From an uncultured Vampirovibrio sp. (lineage in GTDB: Bacteria > Cyanobacteriota > Vampirovibrionia > Gastranaerophilales > Gastranaerophilaceae): a stretch of 27,241 bases of DNA. Made by a program: the position numbers and the translations under genes. The notes under the pieces were generated by a model, which saw only the letters and a list, made by a program, of their open reading frames with translations, searched no databases and had not been told where the DNA came from. Location of the stretch: positions 1-27,241 of the forward strand of contig CAJTWU010000023.1 of assembly GCA_910579975.1 (NCBI GenBank), written 5' to 3'. Position 1 is the first letter of the stretch; the number at the start of each line of letters is the position of its first letter. Below, one piece after another: positions 15,696 through 24,067 of this stretch.

Positions 15696-15725
15696 AAACG
15701 GACTGATAATTACTATCAGTCCGTT
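15696..15725 (-). terminator. Hairpin, first copy of a 30-bp duplicated element
   Basis: AACGGACTGATA (15697-15708) pairs with TATCAGTCCGTT (15714-15725), loop ATTAC. On the plus strand no T-run follows, but on the minus strand TTTT does. It may terminate transcripts arriving from the muramidase gene. The same 30 bases recur at 16000-16029. Confidence 0.6.
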
Positions 15726-15765
15726 CAGCGTGTAGAAAAAGTCAGATTACAAATTCTACACGCTG
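15726..15765. repeat. Inverted repeat in intergenic region
   Basis: CAGCGTGTAGAA (15726-15737) is inverted perfectly at 15754-15765 with a 16-base loop. It abuts the first duplicated hairpin. Function unknown; it is part of a structured 394-bp gene-free region (15679-16072). Confidence 0.7.
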
Positions 15766-15854
15766 GCAGATGTTGAGAAATGGAGCTGAATTTTGCATTT
15801 TGCGAGGATTACTGTACGATGGTACTGTTTCCGAGCAAAAGGCGAAAAACGAAC

Positions 15855-15890
15855 AAAAGCCTTGCAATTTCAACAAATTGCAAGGCTTTT
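15855..15890. terminator. Strong 16-bp stem hairpin
   Basis: AAAAGCCTTGCAATTT (15855-15870) pairs perfectly with AAATTGCAAGGCTTTT (15875-15890) around CAAC. A/T tracts on both sides make it a good bidirectional intrinsic terminator between the GH95 gene and the convergent muramidase gene. A smaller stem, GGCAGA/TCTGCC, follows at 15904-15924. Confidence 0.75.
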
Positions 15891-15999
15891 AAATTGTTTT
15901 AGTGGCAGAAGTAAAACCTCTGCCCTGCAATCATATGAAACAGTAAATTTTCTTTTCATTAATCTTAGTGCGTGGTTCAGCCCACTTTATCGACAGACT

Positions 16000-16029
16000 A
16001 AACGGACTGATAATTACTATCAGTCCGTT
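16000..16029 (+). terminator. Hairpin, second copy of duplicated element
   Basis: The same 12-bp stem as at 15697-15725 is followed here on the plus strand by T's to 16033, giving a textbook intrinsic terminator. The two copies are in direct orientation and bracket about 275 bases of hairpin-rich sequence. Confidence 0.8.
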
Positions 16030-16072
16030 TTTTCGGGCAGATTATATCTGACACCCTCAATTTATTATATAA

Positions 16073-16837
16073 TTATTCATACCAATAATTCAAATCAACA
16101 TATTTACTGCTTACACCATCAACACTTCCTGTTTCGCTGTACTGCCAAATAGTATAATCAACATCATATGTAACCTTATCATTATAATCCGCAACCCATG
16201 CAACGGCTGACTTTTTCAGTTTTTTCATACTGATTTTATTATGCAGCACGCTCGAGGATGCATAGACACCTGCGGTGTAGCCCTTCTTCTCGAGCTTTTC
16301 AACAAAGGAATTTATTATTTCGGCATTTTTATTTAAATCATTATCACTTTCCACAAGTCTGCCGACAGCATTGCCATCACTGTCAATGGGATACTCCAAA
16401 TCAATCATAACAGGCAAATCTATATTATACTTTTTTATAATATCATATACAAAATCCGCCTCATCCTCTGCCTCCTCGGCAGTAACAGCCTGCGTATAAA
16501 AATAAACACCGACAGGGATTTTTGCCTTATTTGCATTTTTCAGATTATCGGCAGCATATTTGTCCTCGTATATTTCACCATTTCCGTAACCACGATAGCC
16601 CACACGTATAAAAGCAAAATCCTGTGTTTCCTTAACCTTTTCCCAGTCAATTTCGCCGTTATGCTCAGAAACATCAATGCCATTTGCAACTGACTGATTG
16701 AACTGATACAGACCGTCTGGTCTGCTCCCTTTTGATGCTGCAACGGCAATTACCGAAATAATCACTGCAAGAATAATAATGCCAATTACTGCCAGTGCAG
16801 GAATATTCAATTTTGATTTATCCTTAATATTTTTCAT
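16073..16837 (-). CDS. GH25 muramidase, membrane-anchored
   Basis: The protein has 254 residues. A basic N-terminus and a hydrophobic segment (about 13-33) act as an uncleaved signal anchor, placing the enzyme outside the membrane. The GH25 lysozyme fold follows: GIDVSEHNGEIDWEKV carries the first catalytic Asp, VMIDLEYP the second acidic pair, then VGVYFYTQA and IWQYSETG. It cleaves the MurNAc-GlcNAc bond of peptidoglycan. No cell-wall repeats are present. The start is ATG 16837 with a GAGGT site. It is a single-gene unit. Confidence 0.9.
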   Translation of the reverse strand: MKNIKDKSKLNIPALAVIGIIILAVIISVIAVAASKGSRPDGLYQFNQSVANGIDVSEHNGEIDWEKVKETQDFAFIRVGYRGYGNGEIYEDKYAADNLKNANKAKIPVGVYFYTQAVTAEEAEDEADFVYDIIKKYNIDLPVMIDLEYPIDSDGNAVGRLVESDNDLNKNAEIINSFVEKLEKKGYTAGVYASSSVLHNKISMKKLKKSAVAWVADYNDKVTYDVDYTIWQYSETGSVDGVSSKYVDLNYWYE

Positions 16838-16965
16838 TCATCATACCTCGCAGTTGATTATATTAACATAAAAGTATGCAAAAATCCACAATAAACCGCC
16901 AATGTTTACAAAATGGGTAAAAATTTTCAGCACGTAAAACAAACCCTGCACAGCTTAAGATTTTA

Positions 16966-16993
16966 TTGACATATAAAAATAATGTTTTATAAT
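16966..16993 (+). promoter_or_regulatory. Promoter of DAHP synthase gene
   Basis: TTGACA (16966-16971) and TATAAT (16988-16993) are separated by 16 bases, about 30 bases before the ATG at 17024. No T-box, riboswitch or attenuator structure fits in the short leader. Confidence 0.75.
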
Positions 16994-17023
16994 AATATAA
17001 ACAACTATCAGAGGTGAAAATGT

Positions 17024-18064
17024 ATGGACAATATGACGAATACACAGTTCAAAAGAAAGCTCCCTGTTCCGCAGGAAATAAAAAAGGAAATGCCGCTTTC
17101 CGCTGAAGCAGAAGCAATCAAAACAAAAAGAGATGAAGATATAGCAAAGGTTTTCACAGGTGAAAGCAATAAGTTTTTACTTATTATCGGACCCTGCTCA
17201 GCCGACAGGGCTGACTCTGTTCTTGACTATATTCACAGGCTTGCAGAAGTGCAGAAAGAAGTAGAAGATAAAATCATTATTATCCCCAGAATTTACACAG
17301 GAAAGCCCCGAACAACAGGTGCAGGCTACAAAGGTATGCTCCATCAGCCTGACCCTGATAAAAATCCCGATATGCTTGAGGGTATCAAGGCTATCCGTTC
17401 TCTGCACAAAACCGCAATTGAGGAAACCGGCTTAACCTGTGCCGATGAAATGCTTTATCCTGAAAATTACAGATACCTTTCTGATTTGCTGAGCTACATT
17501 GCAATCGGTGCAAGATCGGTAGAAAATCAGGAGCACAGACTGGTATCATCAGGCATTGATATCCCTATCGGAATGAAAAACCCAACAAGCGGTGACCTGT
17601 CCATTATGCTCAACGCCATCAAGGCTGCTCAGGGTGATCATGTATTCCTTTACAGAGGCTGGGAGGTTGAGTCAAAGGGCAATCCGCTTGCACATGCTAT
17701 TCTCAGAGGCAGCGTAAGCAAGCACGGCAACAATCATTCAAACTATCATTATGAGGATTTAAGACAGCTTTATGATATGTACTGCTGCGGCGGTTTCCAA
17801 AATCCTGCCGTTATTGTTGACACAAACCATTCAAATTCCGGCAAAAAGTACCTGGAACAGGTAAGAATTGCCAACGAGGTTTTACATTCAATGCGCCACA
17901 GCAATGATGTAAAATCAATGGTAAAGGGCTTTATGGTTGAGTCCTATATAGAAGACGGCTGTCAGAAGGTCGAGGACGGAATTTATGGAAAATCAATCAC
18001 AGACCCATGTCTTGGCTGGGACAAAACAAAGGATATGATTTTTACCATTGCAGAACAGTTATAA
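17024..18064 (+). CDS. aroF: 3-deoxy-7-phosphoheptulonate (DAHP) synthase, class I
   Basis: The protein has 346 residues, the usual length of the AroF/AroG/AroH family. It condenses phosphoenolpyruvate and erythrose 4-phosphate, the first step of the shikimate pathway. Motifs are LLIIGPCSADRA, PRIYTGKPRTTGAGYKGML, GARSVENQEHR, and DTNHSNSGKKYLEQ for metal and substrate binding. ATG 17024 has GAGGTG seven bases upstream; the ATG at 17020 is out of frame. Feedback specificity (Phe, Tyr or Trp) cannot be told. It stands just upstream of a transporter operon that may carry aromatic amino acids. Confidence 0.93.
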   Translation: MDNMTNTQFKRKLPVPQEIKKEMPLSAEAEAIKTKRDEDIAKVFTGESNKFLLIIGPCSADRADSVLDYIHRLAEVQKEVEDKIIIIPRIYTGKPRTTGAGYKGMLHQPDPDKNPDMLEGIKAIRSLHKTAIEETGLTCADEMLYPENYRYLSDLLSYIAIGARSVENQEHRLVSSGIDIPIGMKNPTSGDLSIMLNAIKAAQGDHVFLYRGWEVESKGNPLAHAILRGSVSKHGNNHSNYHYEDLRQLYDMYCCGGFQNPAVIVDTNHSNSGKKYLEQVRIANEVLHSMRHSNDVKSMVKGFMVESYIEDGCQKVEDGIYGKSITDPCLGWDKTKDMIFTIAEQL

Positions 18065-18105
18065 GAAAATTTAATGATAATGTTCATAAAATTTGATACT
18101 CACTA

Positions 18106-18134
18106 TTGACTTTAGCACTTTTAGGTGTTAAAAT
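18106..18134 (+). promoter_or_regulatory. Promoter of the ABC transporter operon
   Basis: TTGACT (18106-18111) and TAAAAT (18129-18134) are 17 bases apart. The spacer contains TTAGCAC and GGTGTTAA, a partly symmetric stretch that may bind a regulator. The leader of about 40 bases has no visible T-box. Confidence 0.6.
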
Positions 18135-18179
18135 GAGGTTGTTATAATAACTAAAAGTATTGAAGAAAGGGTATTTTTT

Positions 18180-19190
18180 ATGAACAAAATATTCAAAAAG
18201 GTAGCTGCAGTTGCTCTTGCAGGTGTTCTTACCGCAACCGCATTTGCAGGCTGTTCAAAAACAGAAGGTGAAAAAAGTGGTAATGAACCTGCTAAAACAA
18301 GCTACAAGATCGGTATCTGCCAGTTAGTTCAGCACGATGCACTTGATGCTGCAACAAAGGGCTTTATGGATAAGCTTAATGAGCTTGGTGCAGCTAACAA
18401 CATTACATTTGAGTTTGACTCACAGAATGCATCAGGTGAGGCTACAAACTGCACCACAATCGTTTCAAACTTTGTTTCAAATCAGGTTGACCTGATTATG
18501 GCAAACGCAACAGATGCAATGGCTGCTGCATCACAGGCTACAGCAGATATTCCTATTGTTGCAACCTCCATCACTGACTATGCAACAGGTCTTGGTATTG
18601 ACAACTGGACCGGTAAAACAGGCTTTAACGTAACAGGTTCATCCGACCTTGCTCCTCTTGCAGATCAGGCTGCTATGATTAAAGAGCTTTGCCCTGACGC
18701 AAAAACAGTAGGCATTCTCTACTGCTCTGCAGAAAAGAATTCAAAGTATCAGTCAGATGTTATGCAGCAGGAACTTACAAAGCTTGGTATGACCTGCAAG
18801 GAATATACATTTGTTGATACAAATGATGTAACAGCAGTTACTCAGCAGATTGTAAGTGATAAATGTGATGTAGTATTTGCTCCTACAGATAATACTGCAG
18901 CATCAAATACAGAAGCAATCAACAATGTTTTAGAACCTGCTAAAATCCCTGTAATTGCAGGTGAAGAGGGCATCTGCAAGGGCTGCGGTATTGCTACACT
19001 TTCAATCAGCTACTATTCAATCGGTCAGGCTGCTGGTCAGATGGCTTATGACATTCTTGTAAACGGTCAGAATCCCGGTGATATGGAAATCCAGTACGCT
19101 ACTGAGCTTACAAAGAAATATATGCCTGAAAGAGCTGACGCTGTCGGCGTAACAATCCCTGACGGATACGAAGCAATCGTAACAGAATAA
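18180..19190 (+). CDS. ABC transporter substrate-binding lipoprotein (TrpX-like)
   Basis: The protein has 336 residues. A lipoprotein signal peptide ends at a lipobox with Cys25 (AFAGC), anchoring it to the outer face of the membrane. The mature part follows the ABC_sub_bind (PF04392) pattern: YKIGICQLVQHDALDAATKG, PIVATSITDYATG, LYCSAEKNSKYQ, DVVFAPTDNTAAS. Members include TrpX, proposed for tryptophan or other aromatic amino acids. ATG 18180 follows GAAAGGG. It is the first gene of an operon with a permease and ATPase. The ligand is inferred only from family and the adjacent DAHP synthase gene. Confidence 0.88.
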   Translation: MNKIFKKVAAVALAGVLTATAFAGCSKTEGEKSGNEPAKTSYKIGICQLVQHDALDAATKGFMDKLNELGAANNITFEFDSQNASGEATNCTTIVSNFVSNQVDLIMANATDAMAAASQATADIPIVATSITDYATGLGIDNWTGKTGFNVTGSSDLAPLADQAAMIKELCPDAKTVGILYCSAEKNSKYQSDVMQQELTKLGMTCKEYTFVDTNDVTAVTQQIVSDKCDVVFAPTDNTAASNTEAINNVLEPAKIPVIAGEEGICKGCGIATLSISYYSIGQAAGQMAYDILVNGQNPGDMEIQYATELTKKYMPERADAVGVTIPDGYEAIVTE

Positions 19191-19219
19191 ACAAATACAA
19201 AAACAAATAAAACTTTATT

Positions 19220-19251
19220 AAAAAAGCGGTAGATTATTTTATCGCTTTTTT
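19220..19251 (+). terminator. Hairpin between binding protein and permease genes
   Basis: AAAAAAGCG (19220-19228) pairs with CGCTTTTTT (19243-19251). It probably acts as a leaky intrinsic terminator, giving more binding protein than membrane components, a common arrangement in ABC importers. Confidence 0.65.
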
Positions 19252-19272
19252 AGTTAGTTTAAGGAGTCAAAA

Positions 19273-20184
19273 ATGTTAAATTTTTTACAGTCATTACCAT
19301 CACCCATTGCTCAGGGTATGATTTGGGGTATAATGGCAATCGGTGTTTATATTACATATAAAATACTTGATCTTGCTGACCTCACTGTTGACGGCACTCT
19401 GGGAACAGGCGGTGCTGTACTTGTAATTCTTACCACAGTCAATGGTATGAACATATACCTTGCACTTTTCATTGCTTTCCTCGCAGGCTGTCTTGCAGGA
19501 CTTGCAACCGGCATTTTACACACAAAATTCGGAATACCGGCTATCCTCGCAGGTATCCTGACACAGCTTGCCCTTTACTCAATAAACCTGAGAATAATGA
19601 TGGGTAAAGCAAACACCACAATAAGCTGGAGAAATCATGACCTTATCGTTTCTTCAAATATGCTGCAGATTGGCAGAACGATTCTTGTTGCTGCACTTTT
19701 TGTAGCAGTAATTATTGCTGTACTTTACTGGTTCTTCGGAACTGAAATAGGTCACTCAATCCGTGCAACAGGCTCAAATCAGAATATGGCACGTGCCAAT
19801 GGTATTAACACCGATTCAAGAAAAATTATAGGTCTTGTAATATCAAACGGTCTTGTTGCCATTGCCGGCGGATTGCTTGCGCAGTTCAGCGGAAGTGCCG
19901 ATATCAATATGGGTAGAGGTGCAATTGTTATTGGTCTGGCTGCCGTTATTATCGGCGAAGTTATCTTCGGAAAAATATTCAAAAACTTCGCACTCAAGCT
20001 TTTATCTGCAGTATTCGGCAGTATCATTTATTACATAGTAATCGCCATTGTACTCAAGTTAGGTCTTAACGCAAATGACCTTAAACTGTTCTCAGCACTT
20101 GTAGTTGCTCTGTTCCTTGGTATTCCGTTCTGGAAATCACAGTTTCAGAGCAAGCACATTAAACTCAAGGAGGTTAAGGAATAA
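19273..20184 (+). CDS. ABC transporter permease (TrpY-like)
   Basis: The protein has 303 residues with about eight hydrophobic segments and belongs to the BPD_transp_2 (branched-chain-type) permease fold. The N-terminus (QGMIWGIMAIGVYITYKIL, then DLTVDGTLGTGGAVL) and the loop SIRATGSNQNMARANGI are characteristic of permeases paired with PF04392 binding proteins. The start is ATG 19273 with AAGGAG. The stop TAA shares its last base with the ATG of the ATPase gene, so the two are translationally coupled. Confidence 0.9.
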   Translation: MLNFLQSLPSPIAQGMIWGIMAIGVYITYKILDLADLTVDGTLGTGGAVLVILTTVNGMNIYLALFIAFLAGCLAGLATGILHTKFGIPAILAGILTQLALYSINLRIMMGKANTTISWRNHDLIVSSNMLQIGRTILVAALFVAVIIAVLYWFFGTEIGHSIRATGSNQNMARANGINTDSRKIIGLVISNGLVAIAGGLLAQFSGSADINMGRGAIVIGLAAVIIGEVIFGKIFKNFALKLLSAVFGSIIYYIVIAIVLKLGLNANDLKLFSALVVALFLGIPFWKSQFQSKHIKLKEVKE

Positions 20185-20987
20185 TGCTTGAAATTAAAAA
20201 TGTTCACAAAACCTTTAACCCCAATACCATTAATGAAAAAAAAGCATTAAAGGGCATCGACCTTGTTCTCAACGAGGGTGATTTCGTAACGGTTATCGGT
20301 GGTAACGGTGCCGGCAAATCGACTATGCTCAATATGATTGCAGGTGTTTATCCGGTTGACTGCGGCTCAATTGTTATTGACGGAATTGATGTAACAAAGC
20401 TTCCCGAGCATAAGCGTGCCGCATACATCGGACGTGTTTTCCAGGACCCTATGAACGGAACTGCCGCAGATATGCAGATTGATGAAAACCTTGCACTTGC
20501 AGCAAGGAGAGGAAAAAGAAGAGGTCTCAGGTTCGGCGTATCACGCAAGGAAAGAGCTGAATTTACTGAGCTTTTAGCTTCACTTGATTTAGGTCTTGAA
20601 ACAAGACTTACCTCAAAGGTTGGTCTGCTTTCGGGAGGTCAAAGACAGGCTGTAACACTGCTTATGGCAACAATGAAAAAGCCTAAGCTTTTATTGCTCG
20701 ATGAACACACAGCCGCACTTGATCCAAAAACAGCAAAGAAGGTTCTGGATTTAACTGAAAAAATTGTTGAACGTGACAACCTCACCGCAATTATGATTAC
20801 GCATAATATGAAGGATGCTATTGCAATCGGCAACAGACTTATTATGATGAACGACGGCAAAATTATTTATGATGTATCAGGCGAGGAGAAAAAGGCACTT
20901 ACAACCGCTGACCTGCTTGCCAAATTTAAAACAACATCAGGTGAAGAGCTGGATAATGACCGTATGCTCCTTTCAGCAGATGAATAA
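20184..20987 (+). CDS. ABC transporter ATP-binding protein (TrpZ-like)
   Basis: The protein has 267 residues. It has Walker A GGNGAGKSTM (about 38-47), signature LLSGGQRQA, Walker B KLLLLDEHTAALD, and the H-loop ITHNM. Region RVFQDPMNGTAADMQIDENL covers the Q-loop. It energises the permease encoded immediately upstream, with a one-base overlap. All catalytic motifs are intact. Confidence 0.93.
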   Translation: MLEIKNVHKTFNPNTINEKKALKGIDLVLNEGDFVTVIGGNGAGKSTMLNMIAGVYPVDCGSIVIDGIDVTKLPEHKRAAYIGRVFQDPMNGTAADMQIDENLALAARRGKRRGLRFGVSRKERAEFTELLASLDLGLETRLTSKVGLLSGGQRQAVTLLMATMKKPKLLLLDEHTAALDPKTAKKVLDLTEKIVERDNLTAIMITHNMKDAIAIGNRLIMMNDGKIIYDVSGEEKKALTTADLLAKFKTTSGEELDNDRMLLSADE

Positions 20988-20997
20988 CAAAAAAACA

Positions 20998-21021
20998 ACA
21001 CCGCAGAAATTTCTGCGGTGT
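20998..21021. terminator. Bidirectional terminator
   Basis: A perfect palindrome is formed by ACACCGCAGAAA (20998-21009) and its inverse (21010-21021). It is flanked by A-rich and T-rich tracts and lies between the ends of the convergent transporter and two-component operons. Confidence 0.8.
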
Positions 21022-21028
21022 ATTTTCA

Positions 21029-21709
21029 TTATTTCAGACGGTATCCCCTGCCCCAGATTGTTTTTATAAAATCCGTATCAGGTGCAATTTCCTTGAGCTT
21101 ATCACGCAAGCGGTTAATATGCACGGTCAAGGTGGAGGTATCACCCAGCGAATCATATCCCCATACTCTTGAAAACAACTCATTTTTTGTAAAAACAGTG
21201 TCCGGCTTTGAAATCATTAATTTAAGAAGCTCAAATTCTTTTTTAGTTAAATTCAAATTAACATCATTATAAAAAGCTTCACCGGAATCATTATTAAGCT
21301 TTAAGCTTTCATATGTGGTAATAACAGGCTCAGGTATATGAGTAAGTCTGTTATACCTGCTTATATGAGCTTTAACCCTTGCAACAAGCTCACTCGGCGA
21401 AAACGGTTTCACAATATAATCATCTGCACCGAATCCAAGACCGTTGATTTTATCAAGGTCCTCTTTTTTTGCGCTGACAAGCAAAATCGGGATATCACGC
21501 ACCTGTCTTATTCTTTTGCAGACTTCAAAACCATCAAGCCTTGGCAGCATTATGTCAAGCAAGACGAGAGAATAGTTTTTCTTCAGTGCCATACCCAGAC
21601 CCGTTTCACCATCAACAGCAAAATCCACCTCAAAGCCGCCGGCTTCAAGATAATCCTTTTCGAGATGTAATATATTTTCATCATCTTCAATTATCAGTAT
21701 TTTGCTCAT
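21029..21709 (-). CDS. OmpR/PhoB-family response regulator
   Basis: The protein has 226 residues from MSKILIIEDDENILHLEK; the long in-frame extension upstream overlaps the kinase gene and has no receiver-domain content. The receiver domain has the acidic pair EDD, the phosphorylation Asp in LVLLDIML, and Lys in DDYIVKPFSPSEL. The C-terminal winged helix (LTKKEFELLKLMI, VWGYDSLGDTSTLTVHINRL, GRGYRLK) binds DNA. The start lies 23 bases inside the end of the kinase gene, so the pair is coupled. The target genes are unknown. Confidence 0.93.
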   Translation of the reverse strand: MSKILIIEDDENILHLEKDYLEAGGFEVDFAVDGETGLGMALKKNYSLVLLDIMLPRLDGFEVCKRIRQVRDIPILLVSAKKEDLDKINGLGFGADDYIVKPFSPSELVARVKAHISRYNRLTHIPEPVITTYESLKLNNDSGEAFYNDVNLNLTKKEFELLKLMISKPDTVFTKNELFSRVWGYDSLGDTSTLTVHINRLRDKLKEIAPDTDFIKTIWGRGYRLK

Positions 21710-23237
21710 TATTCTCAATTCTCCTAACTTTTGGTAATGATATAAATATCGACAAGCCCTCTCCCAGGTTGCTGCTTGCCCAGATAATCCCTCGATGCAA
21801 TTCAACAATCTGCTTGCACACAGACAAGCCCAAGCCCGAACCGTCAGCAACATTTGTTCTTGCAGAATCAGCACGATACATAAGATCAAAGATTTTAGAA
21901 ACGCTCTCCCTGTCAACGCCGATACCGTTATCAACAAGTTCAATAATCACCGAACGCTCATACTCATTGATTGAGAACCTGATTTTTCCACGAACATCGG
22001 GGTTTGAATATTTTATACTGTTGGAAATTATATTGCTTATCACACGAACAAATTTATCAACGTCAAGACTGACTGCCGCATCCTCACTGCAATTGCATTC
22101 ATATTCAAAATCAAATTCGGCCTTATCAAGAATAATTTTTATTTCTTCAACACCATCATCAAAAAAATCTTTGATTTTAACATCAACCGTGTTAAGCTCA
22201 TAACCCTTAAGCTCAAGTCGGGATACCGTAAGCAAATCATCAAGAATTCTTTCCGTTTCGCTTATTGACTGACAGATGGTTTTAATATAATGCTCCTTTT
22301 TTTCAGGAGTATCGGCTATACCGTCAAGAAGTCCCTCAGCGTATCCTTTGGCAGAGGTTAAAGGCGTTCTCAGATCATGTGCAATTCCCGCTACAAGAAT
22401 CTGCCGTTCCTCCTGCACTTTATTCTGATTTTCAATCGATTCCTTTAATCTAATCCGCATATCGTTAAACGCATGAACAGTCTGACCAAGCTCATTTGTT
22501 GACTCATAGTCAATATTATAATCAAGATTGCCTCTGGCAATTTCATTTGCTCCATCAGCAATTTCCTTAATAGGCTTTACAATTGTTTTTGATGATATAA
22601 AGGAAATAAAGCTTATCGCAATTGCAAAAAGTGCAACTATAATTAACACAATTATTCCCGTTCTGCCAAGAAGCAGATTCGTAAAGCCCTTAATGCTCAC
22701 TCTTTTTGTTAAGTCATTAACTGTATAATCATCATTAACAATCATTATGAGATAGCTGTTAAAATCAGACTTTACATGATTAACAATAACAAGACCGTTA
22801 TAACCGAAATAGTTCAGATTCTTATCCTTATCAAACTCCACAAGCCTTTTGGCTTTTTCGATTATTGTGCTGTCACCATTAGTGGCATAGAATAATTCTC
22901 CGTTGCGTTCAATATATATCACCGAGTTGATTTTTTCAAGCGGTGATACAAAATTCGACAAATTTTCGAGTACTTCCTGCTCACTCTCACTGCCTGTAAG
23001 CTCATTGGTAATACTCCACATTGTCTGCGACCACTGAATTTGATTAATGGTGCTGTAGGTATTTGTTGTTACCGTTGAAAAATTGAAATAAGATGCAATT
23101 GTATGAACAAGCACTGTTGAAAAGCTGGCAATTATTATAATAGGAATTACAATAGCAAGTACCGAGGTCAGAACAATTCTTGTATTGATTTTCAGATTTC
23201 TTGAGCTTCTTTTCTTTTTTTCTCTCTTTTTTTTCAT
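21687..23237 (-). CDS. Sensor histidine kinase
   Basis: The protein has 516 residues. There are two membrane segments (about 21-50 and 190-215) around an extracytoplasmic sensor domain of about 140 residues. A HAMP linker follows (SSKTIVKPIKEIADGANEIA), then HisKA with the phospho-acceptor His in VAGIAHDLRTPLTSAKGYAE, and HATPase_c with the N box (ISNIISNSIKYS) and G boxes (DNGIGVD, GSGLGLSV). It overlaps the TetR gene by four bases (ATGA) and the regulator gene by 23, forming a three-gene operon. The signal is unknown; proximity to a surface-glycan-type locus suggests envelope sensing. Confidence 0.93.
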   Translation of the reverse strand: MKKKREKKKRSSRNLKINTRIVLTSVLAIVIPIIIIASFSTVLVHTIASYFNFSTVTTNTYSTINQIQWSQTMWSITNELTGSESEQEVLENLSNFVSPLEKINSVIYIERNGELFYATNGDSTIIEKAKRLVEFDKDKNLNYFGYNGLVIVNHVKSDFNSYLIMIVNDDYTVNDLTKRVSIKGFTNLLLGRTGIIVLIIVALFAIAISFISFISSKTIVKPIKEIADGANEIARGNLDYNIDYESTNELGQTVHAFNDMRIRLKESIENQNKVQEERQILVAGIAHDLRTPLTSAKGYAEGLLDGIADTPEKKEHYIKTICQSISETERILDDLLTVSRLELKGYELNTVDVKIKDFFDDGVEEIKIILDKAEFDFEYECNCSEDAAVSLDVDKFVRVISNIISNSIKYSNPDVRGKIRFSINEYERSVIIELVDNGIGVDRESVSKIFDLMYRADSARTNVADGSGLGLSVCKQIVELHRGIIWASSNLGEGLSIFISLPKVRRIENNEQNTDN

Positions 23238-23836
23238 ATCAATTTTTCTCTTTTCTCATTGGCAAATTCAATAATCTTGCCAAGATGAAGCCCTGTAAAA
23301 TACTGACATTTCTGCTCAATATCATCAATCTCGTGGGTTGCATAGTATTTAATCAGACCGATTATTCCCGACACAATATATTCACGTGAAAAAACATCAA
23401 CACCGCCGATATCGTCAGTAAACAAATCAAGAATACGTGATATAACCGGCTTCAGCTTTTCAGTTAAAACATCACCGTTGCTTCCGTTGAAAAGCACCTT
23501 GTAAGCCTCCTTGTCACTGTCAACCGCACTGATACCAAGACTTATTATGGTTGCAACACTTTCAGGCGTAAAATAGTTTTTCTGAACGCGTCTTAGTTGC
23601 TTTCCAACCCTGAAAAAAAGTGTTCGCATAAGATCATCACAAATTTTATTCAGCAGCTCATATTTATCTGCATAATGCAGATAAAACGTATTTCTGCTTA
23701 TCATAGCCCCCTCTGTGATATCCTTAACAGAAATATGCTCAAAGCCCTTTTTTTCAACCAGTTCAAAAAAAGAAGCTCTTATTGCTGCCTGTGTTCTTTT
23801 AATTCTTAAATCTACAGTTCCGTCCTTTTTGCCCAT
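23234..23836 (-). CDS. TetR/AcrR-family regulator
   Basis: The protein has 200 residues. The N-terminal HTH reads TQAAIRASFFELVEKKGFEH, then ISVKDITEGAMISRNTFYLH, with YADKYELL typical of TetR proteins. The C-terminal ligand domain (LGISAVDSDKEAYKVLFNG) is of the TetR_C type. ATG 23836 has a GGGGAG site. It heads the operon with the kinase and response regulator and is divergent from the VTC/DUF4956 operon, whose promoter has a 24-bp palindrome; it is the best candidate to bind there. Confidence 0.9.
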   Translation of the reverse strand: MGKKDGTVDLRIKRTQAAIRASFFELVEKKGFEHISVKDITEGAMISRNTFYLHYADKYELLNKICDDLMRTLFFRVGKQLRRVQKNYFTPESVATIISLGISAVDSDKEAYKVLFNGSNGDVLTEKLKPVISRILDLFTDDIGGVDVFSREYIVSGIIGLIKYYATHEIDDIEQKCQYFTGLHLGKIIEFANEKREKLI

Positions 23837-23888
23837 AAACTCTCCCCATGTAAATTAATTAATATATGCATTTTATTTGGCTGGTTGT

Positions 23889-23917
23889 ATTATAGCACAA
23901 TCGTTTTTCAAATTCAA
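23889..23917 (-). promoter_or_regulatory. Promoter of the TetR-kinase-regulator operon
   Basis: On the minus strand TTGAAT (23912-23917) and TATAAT (23889-23894) are 17 bases apart. The -10 region (TGTATTATA on the plus strand, 23886-23894) repeats nine bases of the palindrome half-site at 24026-24034, hinting at autoregulation. Confidence 0.55.
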
Positions 23918-23991
23918 TCATTCTGAATGAGAGTTAAATCGCATTTATTATATATTAATTATTAAATAAAATAATTAATTTTATGTTTTTC

Positions 23992-24036
23992 TTGACTAAA
24001 CGACGCTTTCATAATATAATACACGTGTATTATATT
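23992..24036 (+). promoter_or_regulatory. VTC operon promoter with 24-bp operator palindrome
   Basis: TTGACT (23992-23997) and TATAAT (24015-24020) are 17 bases apart. AATATAATACAC (24013-24024) is followed directly by its exact inverse (24025-24036), centred on CACGTG and covering the -10 box and start point. A protein bound here would block transcription. Confidence 0.8.
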
Positions 24037-24067
24037 TATTAAAATTAAATATAAAGGGGGATTGGTT

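Noticed and set aside
18112..18134. CIRCE-like heat-shock operator (TTAGCAC...GTGTTAA)
   Set aside because: The CIRCE element needs TTAGCACTC-N9-GAGTGCTAA; here the arms are only partly matching and the spacing is far too short.
21710..21943. N-terminal extension of the response regulator ORF
   Set aside because: It overlaps the kinase C-terminus in another frame, has no domain content, and the receiver domain begins properly at MSKILIIEDD.
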